Assembly (NCBI RefSeq): GCF_905220975.1
Contig: NZ_CAJNBK010000041.1
Location: 1-41,437 of the forward strand
From: Paraburkholderia haematera
GTDB taxonomy: Bacteria; Pseudomonadota; Gammaproteobacteria; Burkholderiales; Burkholderiaceae
Length of the DNA: 41,437 nt
Direction of reading: 5' to 3'
The notes below the pieces were generated by a model, which was not told the DNA's origin, did not search any database, and was given only the letters and a program-made list of their open reading frames with translations. Below, one piece after another: positions 22,776 to 31,299 of the stretch (positions are counted from its first letter, which is position 1; every line of letters starts with the position of its first letter). Made by a program: the position numbers and the translations under genes.

Positions 22776-23936
22776 TTAGTGTGCGGAAGCGGAAGCCGCC
22801 GTCTGCACCTTCTTGCCCTTACCCGCGCGACCAATCTCTTCGAGCTTGATCTCGACGTGCCGCGAGAACACGTACTCGGCGGGACGCTGCTTGTCCAAAG
22901 CAATATCCTTGGTGAAGGCGCCGGAAGTCTTCGGGCCGCGCAGGCTAACCCTCAAAGCCTTCAACGGATGCGCCACCGTGTCCATCACGGCAGTCGCTTC
23001 GAAGCCGCAGTGCACCATGCAATCCGCGCACTTCTCATAGTTGCCCGTGCCGTACTTTTCCCACTCCGTGGTTTCCATCAGTTCCTTGAAGGTCTTCACG
23101 TAGCCTTCGCCGACCAGATAGCACGGCTTCTGCCAGCCGAACACGGTACGCGCCGGGTTGCCCCAAGGCGTGCACTCGTATGTCTGATTGCCGGCCAGGA
23201 AGTCGAGGAACATGCCCGACTGGCTGAACGACCAGTTCTTGCCGTTGTTGCCGCGCTTGAAAATCTCGCGGAACAGGTGCTTGGTCTTGTCGCGGTTCAG
23301 GAAGTGCTGCTGATCCGGCGCACGCTCATACGCATAACCCGGCGAGACGGTGATGCCGTCCACACCCATCGGGCCGAGCGTGTCGAAGAACGCGGCAACG
23401 CGTTCCGGCACGGCGTCGTTGAACAACGTGCAGTTGATGTTCACGCGGAAACCACGGCGCTTCGCTTCCTTGATGGCGGCGACAGCCTTGTCGTACACGC
23501 CTTCCTGCGACACCGAGTGATCGTGCGCCTGCTGGTCGCCGTCCAGGTGAACCGACCAGACGAAGTACGGATTCGGCTCGTAGTCGTCCATCTTCTTTTC
23601 CATCAGCAACGCGTTCGTGCACAGGTACACGAACTTCTTGCGCGCGATGATGCCCTTCACGATCTGGGGCATTTCCTTGTGCAGGAGCGGCTCGCCGCCG
23701 GCGATCGACACAACCGGTGCGCCGCATTCGTCGACTGCGCCAAGGCATTCTTCGAGCGACAGACGCTGATTCAGGATGGGATCCGGATAATCGATCTTGC
23801 CGCAGCCATTGCAGGCAAGATTGCAGCGGAACAGCGGCTCCAGCATCAATGCGAGCGGGTAGCGTTTGGTGCCAGAGAGATGCTGACGCATGATGTAAGC
23901 GCCAACCCGGACTTTCTGTAGCAGCGGAATAGACAA
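22776..23936 (-). CDS. hpnH: HpnH, radical SAM adenosylhopane synthase
   Basis: A 386-residue radical SAM enzyme that attaches 5'-deoxyadenosine to hopene, the first step of side-chain building. The CxxxCxxC iron-sulfur motif is Cys38, Cys42 and Cys45 (FRCNLACNGCGKIDYPD). The SAM-binding GGEP is at 80-83. C-terminal cysteines (CTPWGNP, CYLVGEGY, CADCMVHCGFEA) match the family's extended region. The start is a TTG at 23936 backed by a textbook AAGGAGGA ribosome site; no ATG lies nearer. It follows ispH by 10 bases, with the ispH stop touching the ribosome site, so the two form an operon. Confidence 0.95.
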   Translation of the reverse strand: MSIPLLQKVRVGAYIMRQHLSGTKRYPLALMLEPLFRCNLACNGCGKIDYPDPILNQRLSLEECLGAVDECGAPVVSIAGGEPLLHKEMPQIVKGIIARKKFVYLCTNALLMEKKMDDYEPNPYFVWSVHLDGDQQAHDHSVSQEGVYDKAVAAIKEAKRRGFRVNINCTLFNDAVPERVAAFFDTLGPMGVDGITVSPGYAYERAPDQQHFLNRDKTKHLFREIFKRGNNGKNWSFSQSGMFLDFLAGNQTYECTPWGNPARTVFGWQKPCYLVGEGYVKTFKELMETTEWEKYGTGNYEKCADCMVHCGFEATAVMDTVAHPLKALRVSLRGPKTSGAFTKDIALDKQRPAEYVFSRHVEIKLEEIGRAGKGKKVQTAASASAH

Positions 23937-23946
23937 GATGTCCTCC

Positions 23947-24891
23947 TTAAACTTCGCGTGCAGCGAGTGGTTGCATCAGTTTCGATGGCAACTTGAATTC
24001 GACTTTCTCTTCACGGCCCGCCATCGTCGTGACATCGACGGGCCCCAATGCGCGCAGCGCATCGATTACGTTCTTCACCATCTCTTCCGGCGCCGAAGCA
24101 CCGGCCGTGATGCCGACAGTCTGCACGTTGGCAAACCACTCCGGCTTCACTTCCGAACCGTCGGCGACGAGATAACTCGCCACGCCGCTTTCGCTGCCGA
24201 TCTCGCGCAGCCGGTTCGAGTTCGAACTGTTGGTTGCGCCGACTACCAGCAGCACCTCGACCTCTTTGCTCAACTCGCGCACCGCGGCCTGGCGGTTTTG
24301 CGTGGCGTAGCAGATGTCGCGCGTGTCGGGACCGACCATGTCGGTGAAACGGCGCAGCAGGGCGTCGATGATGCCACGTGTGTCGTCGACCGATAGCGTG
24401 GTTTGCGTGACGTACGCAAGCGGCGTATCGAGCGGCAGGTCCAGATGCGCGACTTCAGCCTCGCTCTGCACCAGCAGCACCTTGCCGGGAATCTGGCCGA
24501 TCGTGCCTTCCACTTCCGGATGGCCCGCGTGGCCAATCAGGATCAGGGTGCGGCCTGCCGCCACATATTGGCGCCCTTGCACGTGAACCTTGGTCACGAG
24601 CGGGCAGGTCGCGTCGAGCACGTCGAGGCCGCGTTGTTCGGCGTCACGTTCGACAGTCTGCGCGACACCATGCGCGCTGAAAATCGCCACAGCGCCTTGC
24701 GGCACCTCGTCGAGTTCCTCGACAAAGCGCGCCCCCTTCTGGCGCAGGTTATCCACCACGTGGCGATTGTGAACAATCTCGTGGCGAACATACACGGGCG
24801 CACCGTGTTGCTGTAACGCGCGATCGACGATCTCGATTGCGCGAACAACACCCGCACAAAAGCCGCGGGGCTGAGCAAGGATGACTCGCAT
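23947..24891 (-). CDS. ispH: IspH (LytB), HMBPP reductase
   Basis: A 314-residue iron-sulfur enzyme that makes isopentenyl and dimethylallyl diphosphate in the last step of the MEP pathway. The three cluster ligands are Cys12 (RGFCAGV), Cys96 (DATCPLVTKVH) and Cys194 (DICYATQNRQ). The HAGHPEVEGT and SSNSNRL segments are also family hallmarks. The ATG at 24891 gives the standard start MRVILAQPRGFC; an ATG 23 codons upstream (24960) would add a non-family extension. Its placement directly before hpnH suggests a cluster-dedicated copy feeding hopanoid synthesis. Whether another ispH exists elsewhere cannot be seen here. Confidence 0.94.
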   Translation of the reverse strand: MRVILAQPRGFCAGVVRAIEIVDRALQQHGAPVYVRHEIVHNRHVVDNLRQKGARFVEELDEVPQGAVAIFSAHGVAQTVERDAEQRGLDVLDATCPLVTKVHVQGRQYVAAGRTLILIGHAGHPEVEGTIGQIPGKVLLVQSEAEVAHLDLPLDTPLAYVTQTTLSVDDTRGIIDALLRRFTDMVGPDTRDICYATQNRQAAVRELSKEVEVLLVVGATNSSNSNRLREIGSESGVASYLVADGSEVKPEWFANVQTVGITAGASAPEEMVKNVIDALRALGPVDVTTMAGREEKVEFKLPSKLMQPLAAREV

Positions 24892-25289
24892 AAATTGGCG
24901 AACTCCGACTGACGCGGGTTTCGAAGAAGTCGGTAAATATGACTTTATCGCCGCGACCATCTATTTAGTTGACGTCTTGAGCCCCGGCGACGAGCCGGTA
25001 CAGCAAAACCAAACGCGCATTCTAACGCTATCAGCCCGGCTTTGCTCTGGTGCCCCGCCAAGGTGTTGGGACAGCGCCGCGCCGTGGGCTCGCCGGCCCG
25101 CGCCGCGTCCATGGAGCATGCGCGAATGCTTGGGTGGCAATGCGTGGTGGCAATGCGTGGTGGCAATGATTACACGCTGCACCTGTTTGGCGGAACCCTT
25201 AAACTACGTGGTCCTGCGGCGCACGTACGCGCGTCACATTACAGAATGGTTTCAAGACTCGCCGGATGTTCACTCGAGGGTAATGCTTA
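24892..25289. other. Gene-free region between ispH and hpnB, with a 13-bp tandem repeat
   Basis: About 400 bp without a convincing gene, between divergent ispH and hpnB. Three tandem copies of GGTGGCAATGCGT occupy 25133-25171, the last with a changed end. The left part (24930-24975) is AT-richer and may contain the ispH promoter, but no clear hexamers were found. Confidence 0.6.
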
Positions 25290-26462
25290 ATGGCGGTGGC
25301 TCTGTTTCTTCTTTCGTGTCTTTCACTGCTTGTGTGGTGCGTGTTGCTGTTCGCCCGTGGTGGTTTCTGGCGGGCGCGCCCCGCTGCGCCGCTCACGCTC
25401 GAACCGCATAAAACGTGGCCTGCGGTTGTCGCTGTGGTGCCGGCACGCAATGAGGTCGATGTCATTGCACAAGCGGTCACCACCTTGCTCGAGCAGGACT
25501 ATCCGGGCGAATTCCACGTCGTCGTCGTCGACGACCACAGCACCGACGGCACCGCCGACGCCGCCCGCGCGGTCGCGTTGCAACTGCATTGCCCCGACCG
25601 CCTGACGGTTTTGAGCGCGAAGCCGCTGCCGCCGGGCTGGTCCGGCAAGGTGTGGGCGCAGTCGCAAGGAATCGAAGCGGTGCGCACGCTCGGCCTGCCT
25701 GCCGATTTCCTGCTGCTCACCGACGCGGACATCGGCCATCCCGCCGACGCCGTCGCGCAACTCGTCGCCCGTGCGGACGCGGAAAAGCGCGACCTTGTCT
25801 CGCTGATGGTCCGTCTGCGTTGCGATTCGTTCTGGGAGAAGGCGCTGATTCCGGCCTTCGTGTTCTTCTTCGCCAAGCTGTATCCGTTCTCGTGGGTCAA
25901 CAACCCGCGCAACCGCACGGCCGCGGCGGCGGGCGGCTGCATGCTGGTCCGGCGCAGCGCGCTCGAAGAGGCGGGCGGCATCGAGTCGATCCGCGCGGAG
26001 CTGATCGACGATTGCAGTCTCGCCGCACGCATCAAGCATCGCGGCACGGGGCGTCATCCGATCCGTCTGGATGTGGCGGCGCGCAGCGTGTCGCTGCGTC
26101 CTTACGATAGCTGGCGTGACATCTGGAACATGATTGCGCGCACGGCCTTTACGCAGTTGCGTTACTCGCCGCTGCTGCTGGCGGGCACGCTTCTGGGCAT
26201 GACGATCATCTATCTGCTGCCGCCGGTGGCCGCGCTGGTGCTCGGCCCGCAGGGCGCGCCCGCGTGGCTTGCCTGGGCGCTCATGTGCTGCGCTTATGCG
26301 CCGATGCTCAGCTATTACCGCCGTTCGCCGCTGTGGGCGCCGTTTCTGCCGCTAGTGGCGTTGTTCTATGTCGGCGCGACGTTTGCGTCGGCGGTACGCT
26401 ACTGGCGCGGCAAGGGCGGCCAATGGAAGGCGCGGGTGCAGGCACCGGTGCAGGAGCGCTGA
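25290..26462 (+). CDS. hpnB: HpnB, hopanoid-associated family 2 glycosyltransferase
   Basis: A 390-residue membrane-bound GT2 enzyme. An N-terminal helix (about 4-22) anchors it. The catalytic domain contains VPARNEVDVI, DDHSTDGT (81-88), the metal-binding DAD (145-147, TDADIGHP) and a late Asp pair (ELIDDCSLAARIKHRG). Two or three C-terminal helices follow. The layout and length match the hopene-associated glycosyltransferase HpnB. Its sugar donor and product are not established in the family, and not all hopanoid producers need it. The ATG at 25290 has a GAGGG ribosome site. It is a single transcription unit ending in a strong terminator. Confidence 0.85.
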   Translation: MAVALFLLSCLSLLVWCVLLFARGGFWRARPAAPLTLEPHKTWPAVVAVVPARNEVDVIAQAVTTLLEQDYPGEFHVVVVDDHSTDGTADAARAVALQLHCPDRLTVLSAKPLPPGWSGKVWAQSQGIEAVRTLGLPADFLLLTDADIGHPADAVAQLVARADAEKRDLVSLMVRLRCDSFWEKALIPAFVFFFAKLYPFSWVNNPRNRTAAAAGGCMLVRRSALEEAGGIESIRAELIDDCSLAARIKHRGTGRHPIRLDVAARSVSLRPYDSWRDIWNMIARTAFTQLRYSPLLLAGTLLGMTIIYLLPPVAALVLGPQGAPAWLAWALMCCAYAPMLSYYRRSPLWAPFLPLVALFYVGATFASAVRYWRGKGGQWKARVQAPVQER

Positions 26463-26490
26463 GGCGCTCGGCCGGAGATGTGTTGGACGA

Positions 26491-26521
26491 AAAAAACGGC
26501 GCTCTCAGGCGCCGTTTTTTT
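26491..26521. terminator. Bidirectional terminator after hpnB
   Basis: CGGCGC (26497-26502) pairs with GCGCCG (26509-26514) across a six-base loop. AAAAAA precedes it and TTTTTTT follows, extending the stem and serving both hpnB and the convergent 189-aa gene. Confidence 0.9.
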
Positions 26522-26536
26522 ACATCGACCTTTACA

Positions 26537-27106
26537 TCAGCCCTTGGTGAGCATCATGTACATCTGGATCACCATGTCGGGCGAGAACGTGAACGGCACC
26601 CAGCCGTGGCCGGTGTGACGCATCACCAGCAGACGGTCGCCATTCGACTGTTTCTGCACGGCCATCACGGGATTCTTCGTCGAGACGAAGCGCCAGCCCG
26701 ACGGAATGCCCGGCGGCGGTTCCGGCGTCATTGAGGCACGCGCGTTCGACAATTCCTCGATCAACTGTCCGATCTGCTCGGCACGCAGCGCGACCGTCTG
26801 GCCGCCAATGGTCATCGTGATCTCGTTTTGCGCGGGGCGGTTGATTTCGAGCGTGGGCTGCAACTGGGCAGCCGTCTCTTCGCCGGAGGCCGGTGCCGGC
26901 TCCGCTGTTTCTACCGCGACCGCCGCTGCTTCAGGCGCCACGTCTTCCGCTGTCGATCCGGACGCGACGTGATTCGCCACCGGCACTTCCTGCCCGGCGG
27001 TTACTGCGGGTGTCTCGGGGATGTTTTCGGCCTGCGGGGCCACGACAGCCTGGATGAGCTGATCGACGCCCATTTCCAGCGCGCCGAGCTGTTCGTGAAG
27101 ATTCAT
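26537..27106 (-). CDS. Unknown 189-residue protein in the hopanoid region
   Basis: No family is recognised. The N-terminal 30 residues (MNLHEQLGALEMGVDQLIQAVVAPQ) look helical. Residues about 30-85 are an Ala/Glu/Pro-rich linker. Residues about 92-189 hold a compact domain (NEITMTIGGQTVALRAEQIGQLIEELSNARASM, then GWRFVSTKNPVMAVQKQSNGDRLLVMRHTGHGWVPFTFSPDMVIQMYMMLTKG). There is no signal peptide or membrane segment. The ATG at 27106 is chosen because the preceding codons are arginine/valine-rich and not protein-like. It lies 142 bp downstream of hpnA on the same strand, so it may be cotranscribed. A link to hopanoids is only positional. Confidence 0.7.
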   Translation of the reverse strand: MNLHEQLGALEMGVDQLIQAVVAPQAENIPETPAVTAGQEVPVANHVASGSTAEDVAPEAAAVAVETAEPAPASGEETAAQLQPTLEINRPAQNEITMTIGGQTVALRAEQIGQLIEELSNARASMTPEPPPGIPSGWRFVSTKNPVMAVQKQSNGDRLLVMRHTGHGWVPFTFSPDMVIQMYMMLTKG

Positions 27107-27248
27107 GCGAGGTTTCTCTGGTAAGACCCACGATTTTACCTGCTGCGCGTAGGCTTTTACCTGTCGCAAACACAGTGACGTTGTAACAAAGTGCATGCAG
27201 GCCACACCGGATCGCCCGGCGCGGCCTGGCCGGACCGTCATGCACGCA

Positions 27249-28259
27249 TCAGGACTTCAAATATCCGGCTTGTTTGAACCATTCGATCGCATCGCTCAAG
27301 CCCTCGCGATAGGGCCGCGCGCGATAGCCGAGCTCCCGTTCCGCTTTCGCTGACGTGAAGTACATCTTGTTCTTCGACATTTTCAAACCGTCGACGGTGA
27401 GGAACGGTTCGCGCTTCGTGATCTTGGCGACCGCTTCGGCGCCCGCGGCGAGCGGATAGAGTGGCCAGCGCGGCAAACTCAAGGTCGGCGCCTTGCGGCC
27501 GGTCAGCGCCGCGATATCCGCGAGCATCTGTTGCAGCGGCAGATTTTCGCCGCCGAGAATGTAGCGCTCGCCGATCTTGCCACGTTCGAGCGCGAGGAAA
27601 TGGCCGGCGGCCACGTCATCCACATGCACGAGGTTCAGCCCCGTATCGACGAACGCGGGAATCTTGCCGAGCGCCGCTTCGACGATGATGCGCCCGGTCG
27701 GCGTCGGCTTGACGTCGCGCGGACCGATCGGCGTGGACGGATTGACGATCACGGCCGGCAGGCCGTCCTCGGCGATCATGCGCTCCACCGCGCGTTCGGC
27801 CAGCACCTTGCTGCGCTTGTACACGCCGATCGCCTGGTCGGCTTTGAGCGGCGAACCCTCGTCCGCTGACTGGCCGGAGCTGGTGACTTTCAACGTCGCC
27901 ACGCTGCTCGTATAGACGATGCGCTCGACCCCTTCCTTCAGCGCGGCGCGCATGGTTGCCTCGGTGCCTTCGAGATTCGAGCGCTCGATTTCGCTCGGGT
28001 CCGGCGCCCACAGGCGGTAGTCGGCAGCGACGTGCAGCAGATAACGCACGCCGCGCAGCGCGTTGCGCATCGACGCTTCGTCGCGCATGTCGCCGACCAC
28101 GATTTCCGCATCCAGCGCCTCGACGTTTTTGCGCGGACTGGTGGCGCGCACCAGCACGCGCACCTTGAAACCCTTCTGCTGCGCGATGCGCGCCACCGAC
28201 GAGCCGACGAAGCCGGAAGCGCCGGTCACGAGCACGAGATCGCGATTCTGTTCGGTCAT
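27249..28259 (-). CDS. hpnA: HpnA, hopanoid-associated NAD-dependent epimerase/dehydratase
   Basis: A 336-residue short-chain (extended) dehydrogenase-fold protein. The NAD-binding motif is TGASGFVG (12-19) and the catalytic YxxxK is Tyr147/Lys151 (YKRSK), with TSSVATL upstream supplying the Ser/Thr. NPSTPIGPRDVKPTPTGRII is characteristic of the hopanoid-associated sugar epimerase HpnA. It is thought to act on a nucleotide sugar or the hopanoid side chain; the reaction is unproven. The ATG at 28259 is preceded by a purine-rich ribosome site (AGGGAA). Confidence 0.88.
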   Translation of the reverse strand: MTEQNRDLVLVTGASGFVGSSVARIAQQKGFKVRVLVRATSPRKNVEALDAEIVVGDMRDEASMRNALRGVRYLLHVAADYRLWAPDPSEIERSNLEGTEATMRAALKEGVERIVYTSSVATLKVTSSGQSADEGSPLKADQAIGVYKRSKVLAERAVERMIAEDGLPAVIVNPSTPIGPRDVKPTPTGRIIVEAALGKIPAFVDTGLNLVHVDDVAAGHFLALERGKIGERYILGGENLPLQQMLADIAALTGRKAPTLSLPRWPLYPLAAGAEAVAKITKREPFLTVDGLKMSKNKMYFTSAKAERELGYRARPYREGLSDAIEWFKQAGYLKS

Positions 28260-28383
28260 TCTGTTTCATTCCCTGCGTGACAGTCGACGGATTGTACGTG
28301 TCGCGCGCGCCGCGTGTCGCGCCGGGCGGCTCAGGTGTGCAGGGGAACTGAGATACCGCCGAGCATTCTCGTCACGACGCGAC

Positions 28384-28389
28384 TAGAAT
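28384..28389 (+). promoter_or_regulatory. Candidate -10 element upstream of acyP
   Basis: TAGAAT lies 46 bp before the acylphosphatase start, followed by GCCGGCTTG. Nearly the same string (TAGAATGCCCGCTTG) occurs at 30133-30147 upstream of rarD. No clear -35 is visible. Confidence 0.3.
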
Positions 28390-28435
28390 GCCGGCTTGAA
28401 AGATTTACGTTGCATGGGATAGAGGAGAGGACGGC

Positions 28436-28729
28436 ATGGCCCCGGATCTGGATCAGCGGATCGAAACGTATTACGTGCGGGTGCGCGGCACTGTGCAGGG
28501 CGTAGGCTTTCGCCACGCCACTGTGCGGCAGGCCCACGCACTCGGTATCAAAGGATGGGTGGCGAATCTCGACGACGGCTCCGTTGAAGCGATGTTGCAA
28601 GGCTCGGCCAACCAGGTCGACCGGATGCTGTCATGGCTGCGTCACGGGCCGCCGGCGGCGCGCGTCACCGAGGTGACCGGTGAAGAGCGCGCGACGGAAA
28701 AGCGTTTTGAGCGTTTTGAGCAGCACTGA
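28436..28729 (+). CDS. acyP: Acylphosphatase
   Basis: A 97-residue small enzyme that hydrolyses acyl phosphates such as carbamoyl phosphate or 1,3-bisphosphoglycerate. The N-terminal VRGTVQGVGFRHATVRQAHALGIKGWVANLDDGSVEA carries the catalytic Arg (in GFRH) and Asn (in VANLDDGSVE). The length is normal for the family (about 90-100). The ATG follows GGAGAGG. The last codons include a GCGTTTTGA direct repeat that adds Phe-Glu-Arg repeats to the tail. It converges with egtD. Confidence 0.92.
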   Translation: MAPDLDQRIETYYVRVRGTVQGVGFRHATVRQAHALGIKGWVANLDDGSVEAMLQGSANQVDRMLSWLRHGPPAARVTEVTGEERATEKRFERFEQH

Positions 28730-28740
28730 GGTGGCACTGC

Positions 28741-28767
28741 GGTGGCAATGAGCGCTAGCGCGCCACC
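28741..28767. terminator. Hairpin at the acyP/egtD junction
   Basis: GGTGGC (28741-28746) pairs with GCCACC (28762-28767), with the palindromic GCGCTAGCGC inside. It includes the egtD stop codon. There is no U-tract, so it is a weak candidate for a terminator. Confidence 0.35.
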
Positions 28768-29738
28768 AGCAAACTCTCCGCAAAGCCCCATCCGTCTTCG
28801 ATCCACTGATGGCTGCACACGAAGCCGGCGTCGTCGGCGATCGCGGGCACCTCGTCGGCGCGATATTTGTGGCTGCTCTCGGTCCAGATCGTTTCGCCTG
28901 CTTTGAGCGAGACCGTCAATTGCGCGGCGCCCACGTGCGCCGTGACATCGCGCTTCGCCCGCAGATGCATCTCGATGCTGCGCGCGTCCGGATTGAAGCG
29001 CGCGACGTGCTCGAACGCATCGAGCGGAAAATCGCCTTCGAGTTCGCGATTGACGCGCGCCAGCAGATTCAGATTGAACGACGCGGTCACGCCGATCGCA
29101 TCGTCGTAGGCAGCCACGAGCACCGGCGTCGGCTTGATCAGGTCCGTGCCGAGCAGTAGCGCATCGCCGGGCGCCAGCATGTTGCGGATATCGCGCAGAA
29201 AACGCGTCGCCGCGAGTCTGCCGAAATTACCGATCGTACTGCCAAGGAACAGCACGAGTAACCGTTCGTCCGCCGCGCGGCTCTTGCTCACCTCGGCCAG
29301 TCCCGCCAGGTAATCGCGTTCATAGCCAACGATCGAGATCCGCTCGATGTCGCCAAGCTCGCGCCTGCATAACTGCAACGCGCTGCGCGAAATTTCAATC
29401 GGGCAGTAGGAAGTGGGGCGTTTTTTACACAACGCTTCCAGAATACGCCGCGTTTTGCGCCCGCTGCCGCTGCCCAGTTCGGCGACAGTCACGTCGTGCG
29501 GCAGATGCGCGACGATATCCGCCGCGTGCTTCGCAAGCAGCCGCTCCTCGGCGCGCGTCACGCCGTATTCGGGCAGTACGGTGATCACTTCGAATAGTGC
29601 GGAGCCGACTTCGTCATACAGATACTTCGACGGCAGTTCTTTTTGCGGTGCGTGGGTGAGTCCGGCGCGTACTTCGGCGGCGAAGGCGGCGCGTAGCAGA
29701 TCGGGCGATGCGTCGTGCGAGAGGGCTGGCTGGGTCAT
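28755..29738 (-). CDS. egtD: EgtD, L-histidine N-alpha-methyltransferase
   Basis: A 327-residue SAM-dependent methyltransferase that makes hercynine from histidine, the first step of ergothioneine synthesis. SKYLYDEVGSALFEVITVLPEY (37-58) and the SAM-binding AELGSGSGRKTRRIL (86-100) are characteristic, as are LFLGSTIGNF and the closing SHKYRADEV ... WGFAESLLVAR. The ATG at 29738 has a GGAG ribosome site; an open frame continues 30 codons upstream without family character. The partner gene egtB is not adjacent, so the rest of the pathway, if present, is elsewhere. It converges with acyP. Confidence 0.92.
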   Translation of the reverse strand: MTQPALSHDASPDLLRAAFAAEVRAGLTHAPQKELPSKYLYDEVGSALFEVITVLPEYGVTRAEERLLAKHAADIVAHLPHDVTVAELGSGSGRKTRRILEALCKKRPTSYCPIEISRSALQLCRRELGDIERISIVGYERDYLAGLAEVSKSRAADERLLVLFLGSTIGNFGRLAATRFLRDIRNMLAPGDALLLGTDLIKPTPVLVAAYDDAIGVTASFNLNLLARVNRELEGDFPLDAFEHVARFNPDARSIEMHLRAKRDVTAHVGAAQLTVSLKAGETIWTESSHKYRADEVPAIADDAGFVCSHQWIEDGWGFAESLLVAR

Positions 29739-30226
29739 GCTGGCTCCAGTAGTCACATTCGATGAGCGGGGTTGCAGGCCAGGCGGCGGCATGCGCGATG
29801 AAATGCAGTTGATGCATGCCGCGAGCAAGAAGGGCTGGCCCGGTCCGCGTGGACTGTCTTGGCCGGCCCGGCGTATTGATGCTGCAGGCGACGATTGAAA
29901 ATGTTCGTTGCAACGGAGATCGAGGACGTCTCGGATGACGTTGCAAACGGTGTCGCCAGACTTCGTAGCAAGATTCGCGCTTGAACAACTGCACGGGAGG
30001 TTGCCGGTGTTGCAGTTGCGGATTCACCTGGCGCGCGTGAAGTTATGTTCTAGTGCATCGGCGAGCGATGTGCACGGGAAAAATTGCTGCTCTTTGCAGG
30101 GACCGCGCGGGCACCTTGGCCGGGAACCCGTCTAGAATGCCCGCTTGCATCGCCTATCGAAGATAAAAACGCAGCGCTTGAACCGTACGGTCAGCCGCAC
30201 TGCCAATCTGTGAGACTTCACTTCTA
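29739..30226. other. Gene-free divergent region between egtD and rarD
   Basis: About 490 bp with no convincing gene. It should hold the egtD promoter and a rightward promoter; TAGAAT at 30133-30138 is a candidate -10. The open frames are short and arginine-rich. Confidence 0.5.
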
Positions 30227-30340
30227 ATGAGAACAACTCGAGGCGCGCAGCCGTATGCTGCGCCGCACACGCCCGCATCTACATCCGCTCGCGCATCTGC
30301 ACCGCTTGCCAAACCGATTGCACCACGGGTCGCGCAATGA
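30227..30340 (+). CDS. Possible 37-residue leader peptide overlapping rarD
   Basis: An ATG at 30227 opens a 37-codon frame, rich in Ala, Pro, Ser and Thr, whose TGA overlaps the rarD start as ATGA. This is the arrangement of translationally coupled leader peptides. The ribosome site is weak (GAG about 12 bases upstream). The codon content resembles real coding sequence only loosely, so it may be chance. Confidence 0.3.
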   Translation: MRTTRGAQPYAAPHTPASTSARASAPLAKPIAPRVAQ

Positions 30341-31233
30341 ACCAGTATGACCCAAAGCGCGGGATCGCGTTGTCGGTCGGCGCGTCGGCAATGTTCGCTT
30401 TACTGTCCGCTTACGCCAAGCTGCTTGCGCCGCTGAGCGGCCTCGACATTTTCGCGTGGCGCGTCGTGTGGACCGTGCCCGGCGCGCTGTTGCTGATCGT
30501 GCTGCGCAAACGCCTGCCGATTCTCCGGCAGCTTCTTTACCGCATGGTGACGGAGCCGAAGCTCGGCGCGGCGATGGTTGTCAGCGCGGTTTTGCTTGGC
30601 GCGCAGCTATGGGTGTTTCTATGGGCGCCGCTGCATGGGCGCATGCTTGAAGTCTCGCTCGGCTATTTTCTGCTGCCGCTCGTGATGGTGCTGGTGGGCC
30701 GCTTCTATTATCACGAGCGCCTCGACGGTCTGCAGTGGCTCGCTGTGATATTCGCCGCTTTGGGCGTCGCGCACGAACTGTGGATGACGGGTGCCTTTTC
30801 GTGGCCCACCTTGCTCGTCGCGCTCGGCTATCCGCCGTACTTCGTGCTGCGCCGCAAAATCAACCAGGATTCGCTGGCCATGTTCACAGTGGAAATGGCG
30901 CTGCTGTTGCCGGCGGCGGCTGTGTTCGTCGTCATCGGCGGGTCGCTCGCGGAGATCGGCGGCCGTATCGACATGTGGTGCTTGCTGTTGCCAGGGCTCG
31001 GCGCGCTCAGCACCATTGCGCTGGCTTCGTATCTGAAGGCGAGCCGCTTATTGCCGATCGCATTGTTCGGCATCCTCGGGTATGTCGAGCCGGTGTTGCT
31101 CGTGTTTGTCTCGATCACGTTGCTCGGCGAGACGCTCAGCACGACACAGTTGGCCACGTATATTCCGATCTGGATCGCGGTTGCGCTGACGGCGTTGCAC
31201 AGTGTGCGGCTCGTTGGGTTTGCGCCGCGCTAA
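30337..31233 (+). CDS. rarD: RarD-like EamA-family inner-membrane transporter
   Basis: A 298-residue membrane protein with about ten helices arranged as two EamA repeats. KRGIALSVGASAMFALLSAYAKLLAPLSGLDIFAWRVVWTVP and SLGYFLLPLVMVLVGRFYYHERLDGLQWLAVIFAALGV are typical of the RarD subgroup. RarD proteins are drug/metabolite exporters with poorly known substrates, named after chloramphenicol sensitivity. The ATG at 30337 directly precedes the first helix. It may be translationally coupled to a 37-codon upstream frame. It converges with the Mpo1-like gene. Confidence 0.85.
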   Translation: MNQYDPKRGIALSVGASAMFALLSAYAKLLAPLSGLDIFAWRVVWTVPGALLLIVLRKRLPILRQLLYRMVTEPKLGAAMVVSAVLLGAQLWVFLWAPLHGRMLEVSLGYFLLPLVMVLVGRFYYHERLDGLQWLAVIFAALGVAHELWMTGAFSWPTLLVALGYPPYFVLRRKINQDSLAMFTVEMALLLPAAAVFVVIGGSLAEIGGRIDMWCLLLPGLGALSTIALASYLKASRLLPIALFGILGYVEPVLLVFVSITLLGETLSTTQLATYIPIWIAVALTALHSVRLVGFAPR

Positions 31234-31299
31234 GCCGTGTTGGTTGAGTTGGGGCGGTGCGCAGTATTGAGCTTTGCCCGCTGAATCACGCGCCGCGGT

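Noticed and set aside
25133..25171. Tandem 13-mers as a CRISPR array
   Set aside because: The units are directly adjacent with no spacers and far too short; this is a simple tandem repeat.
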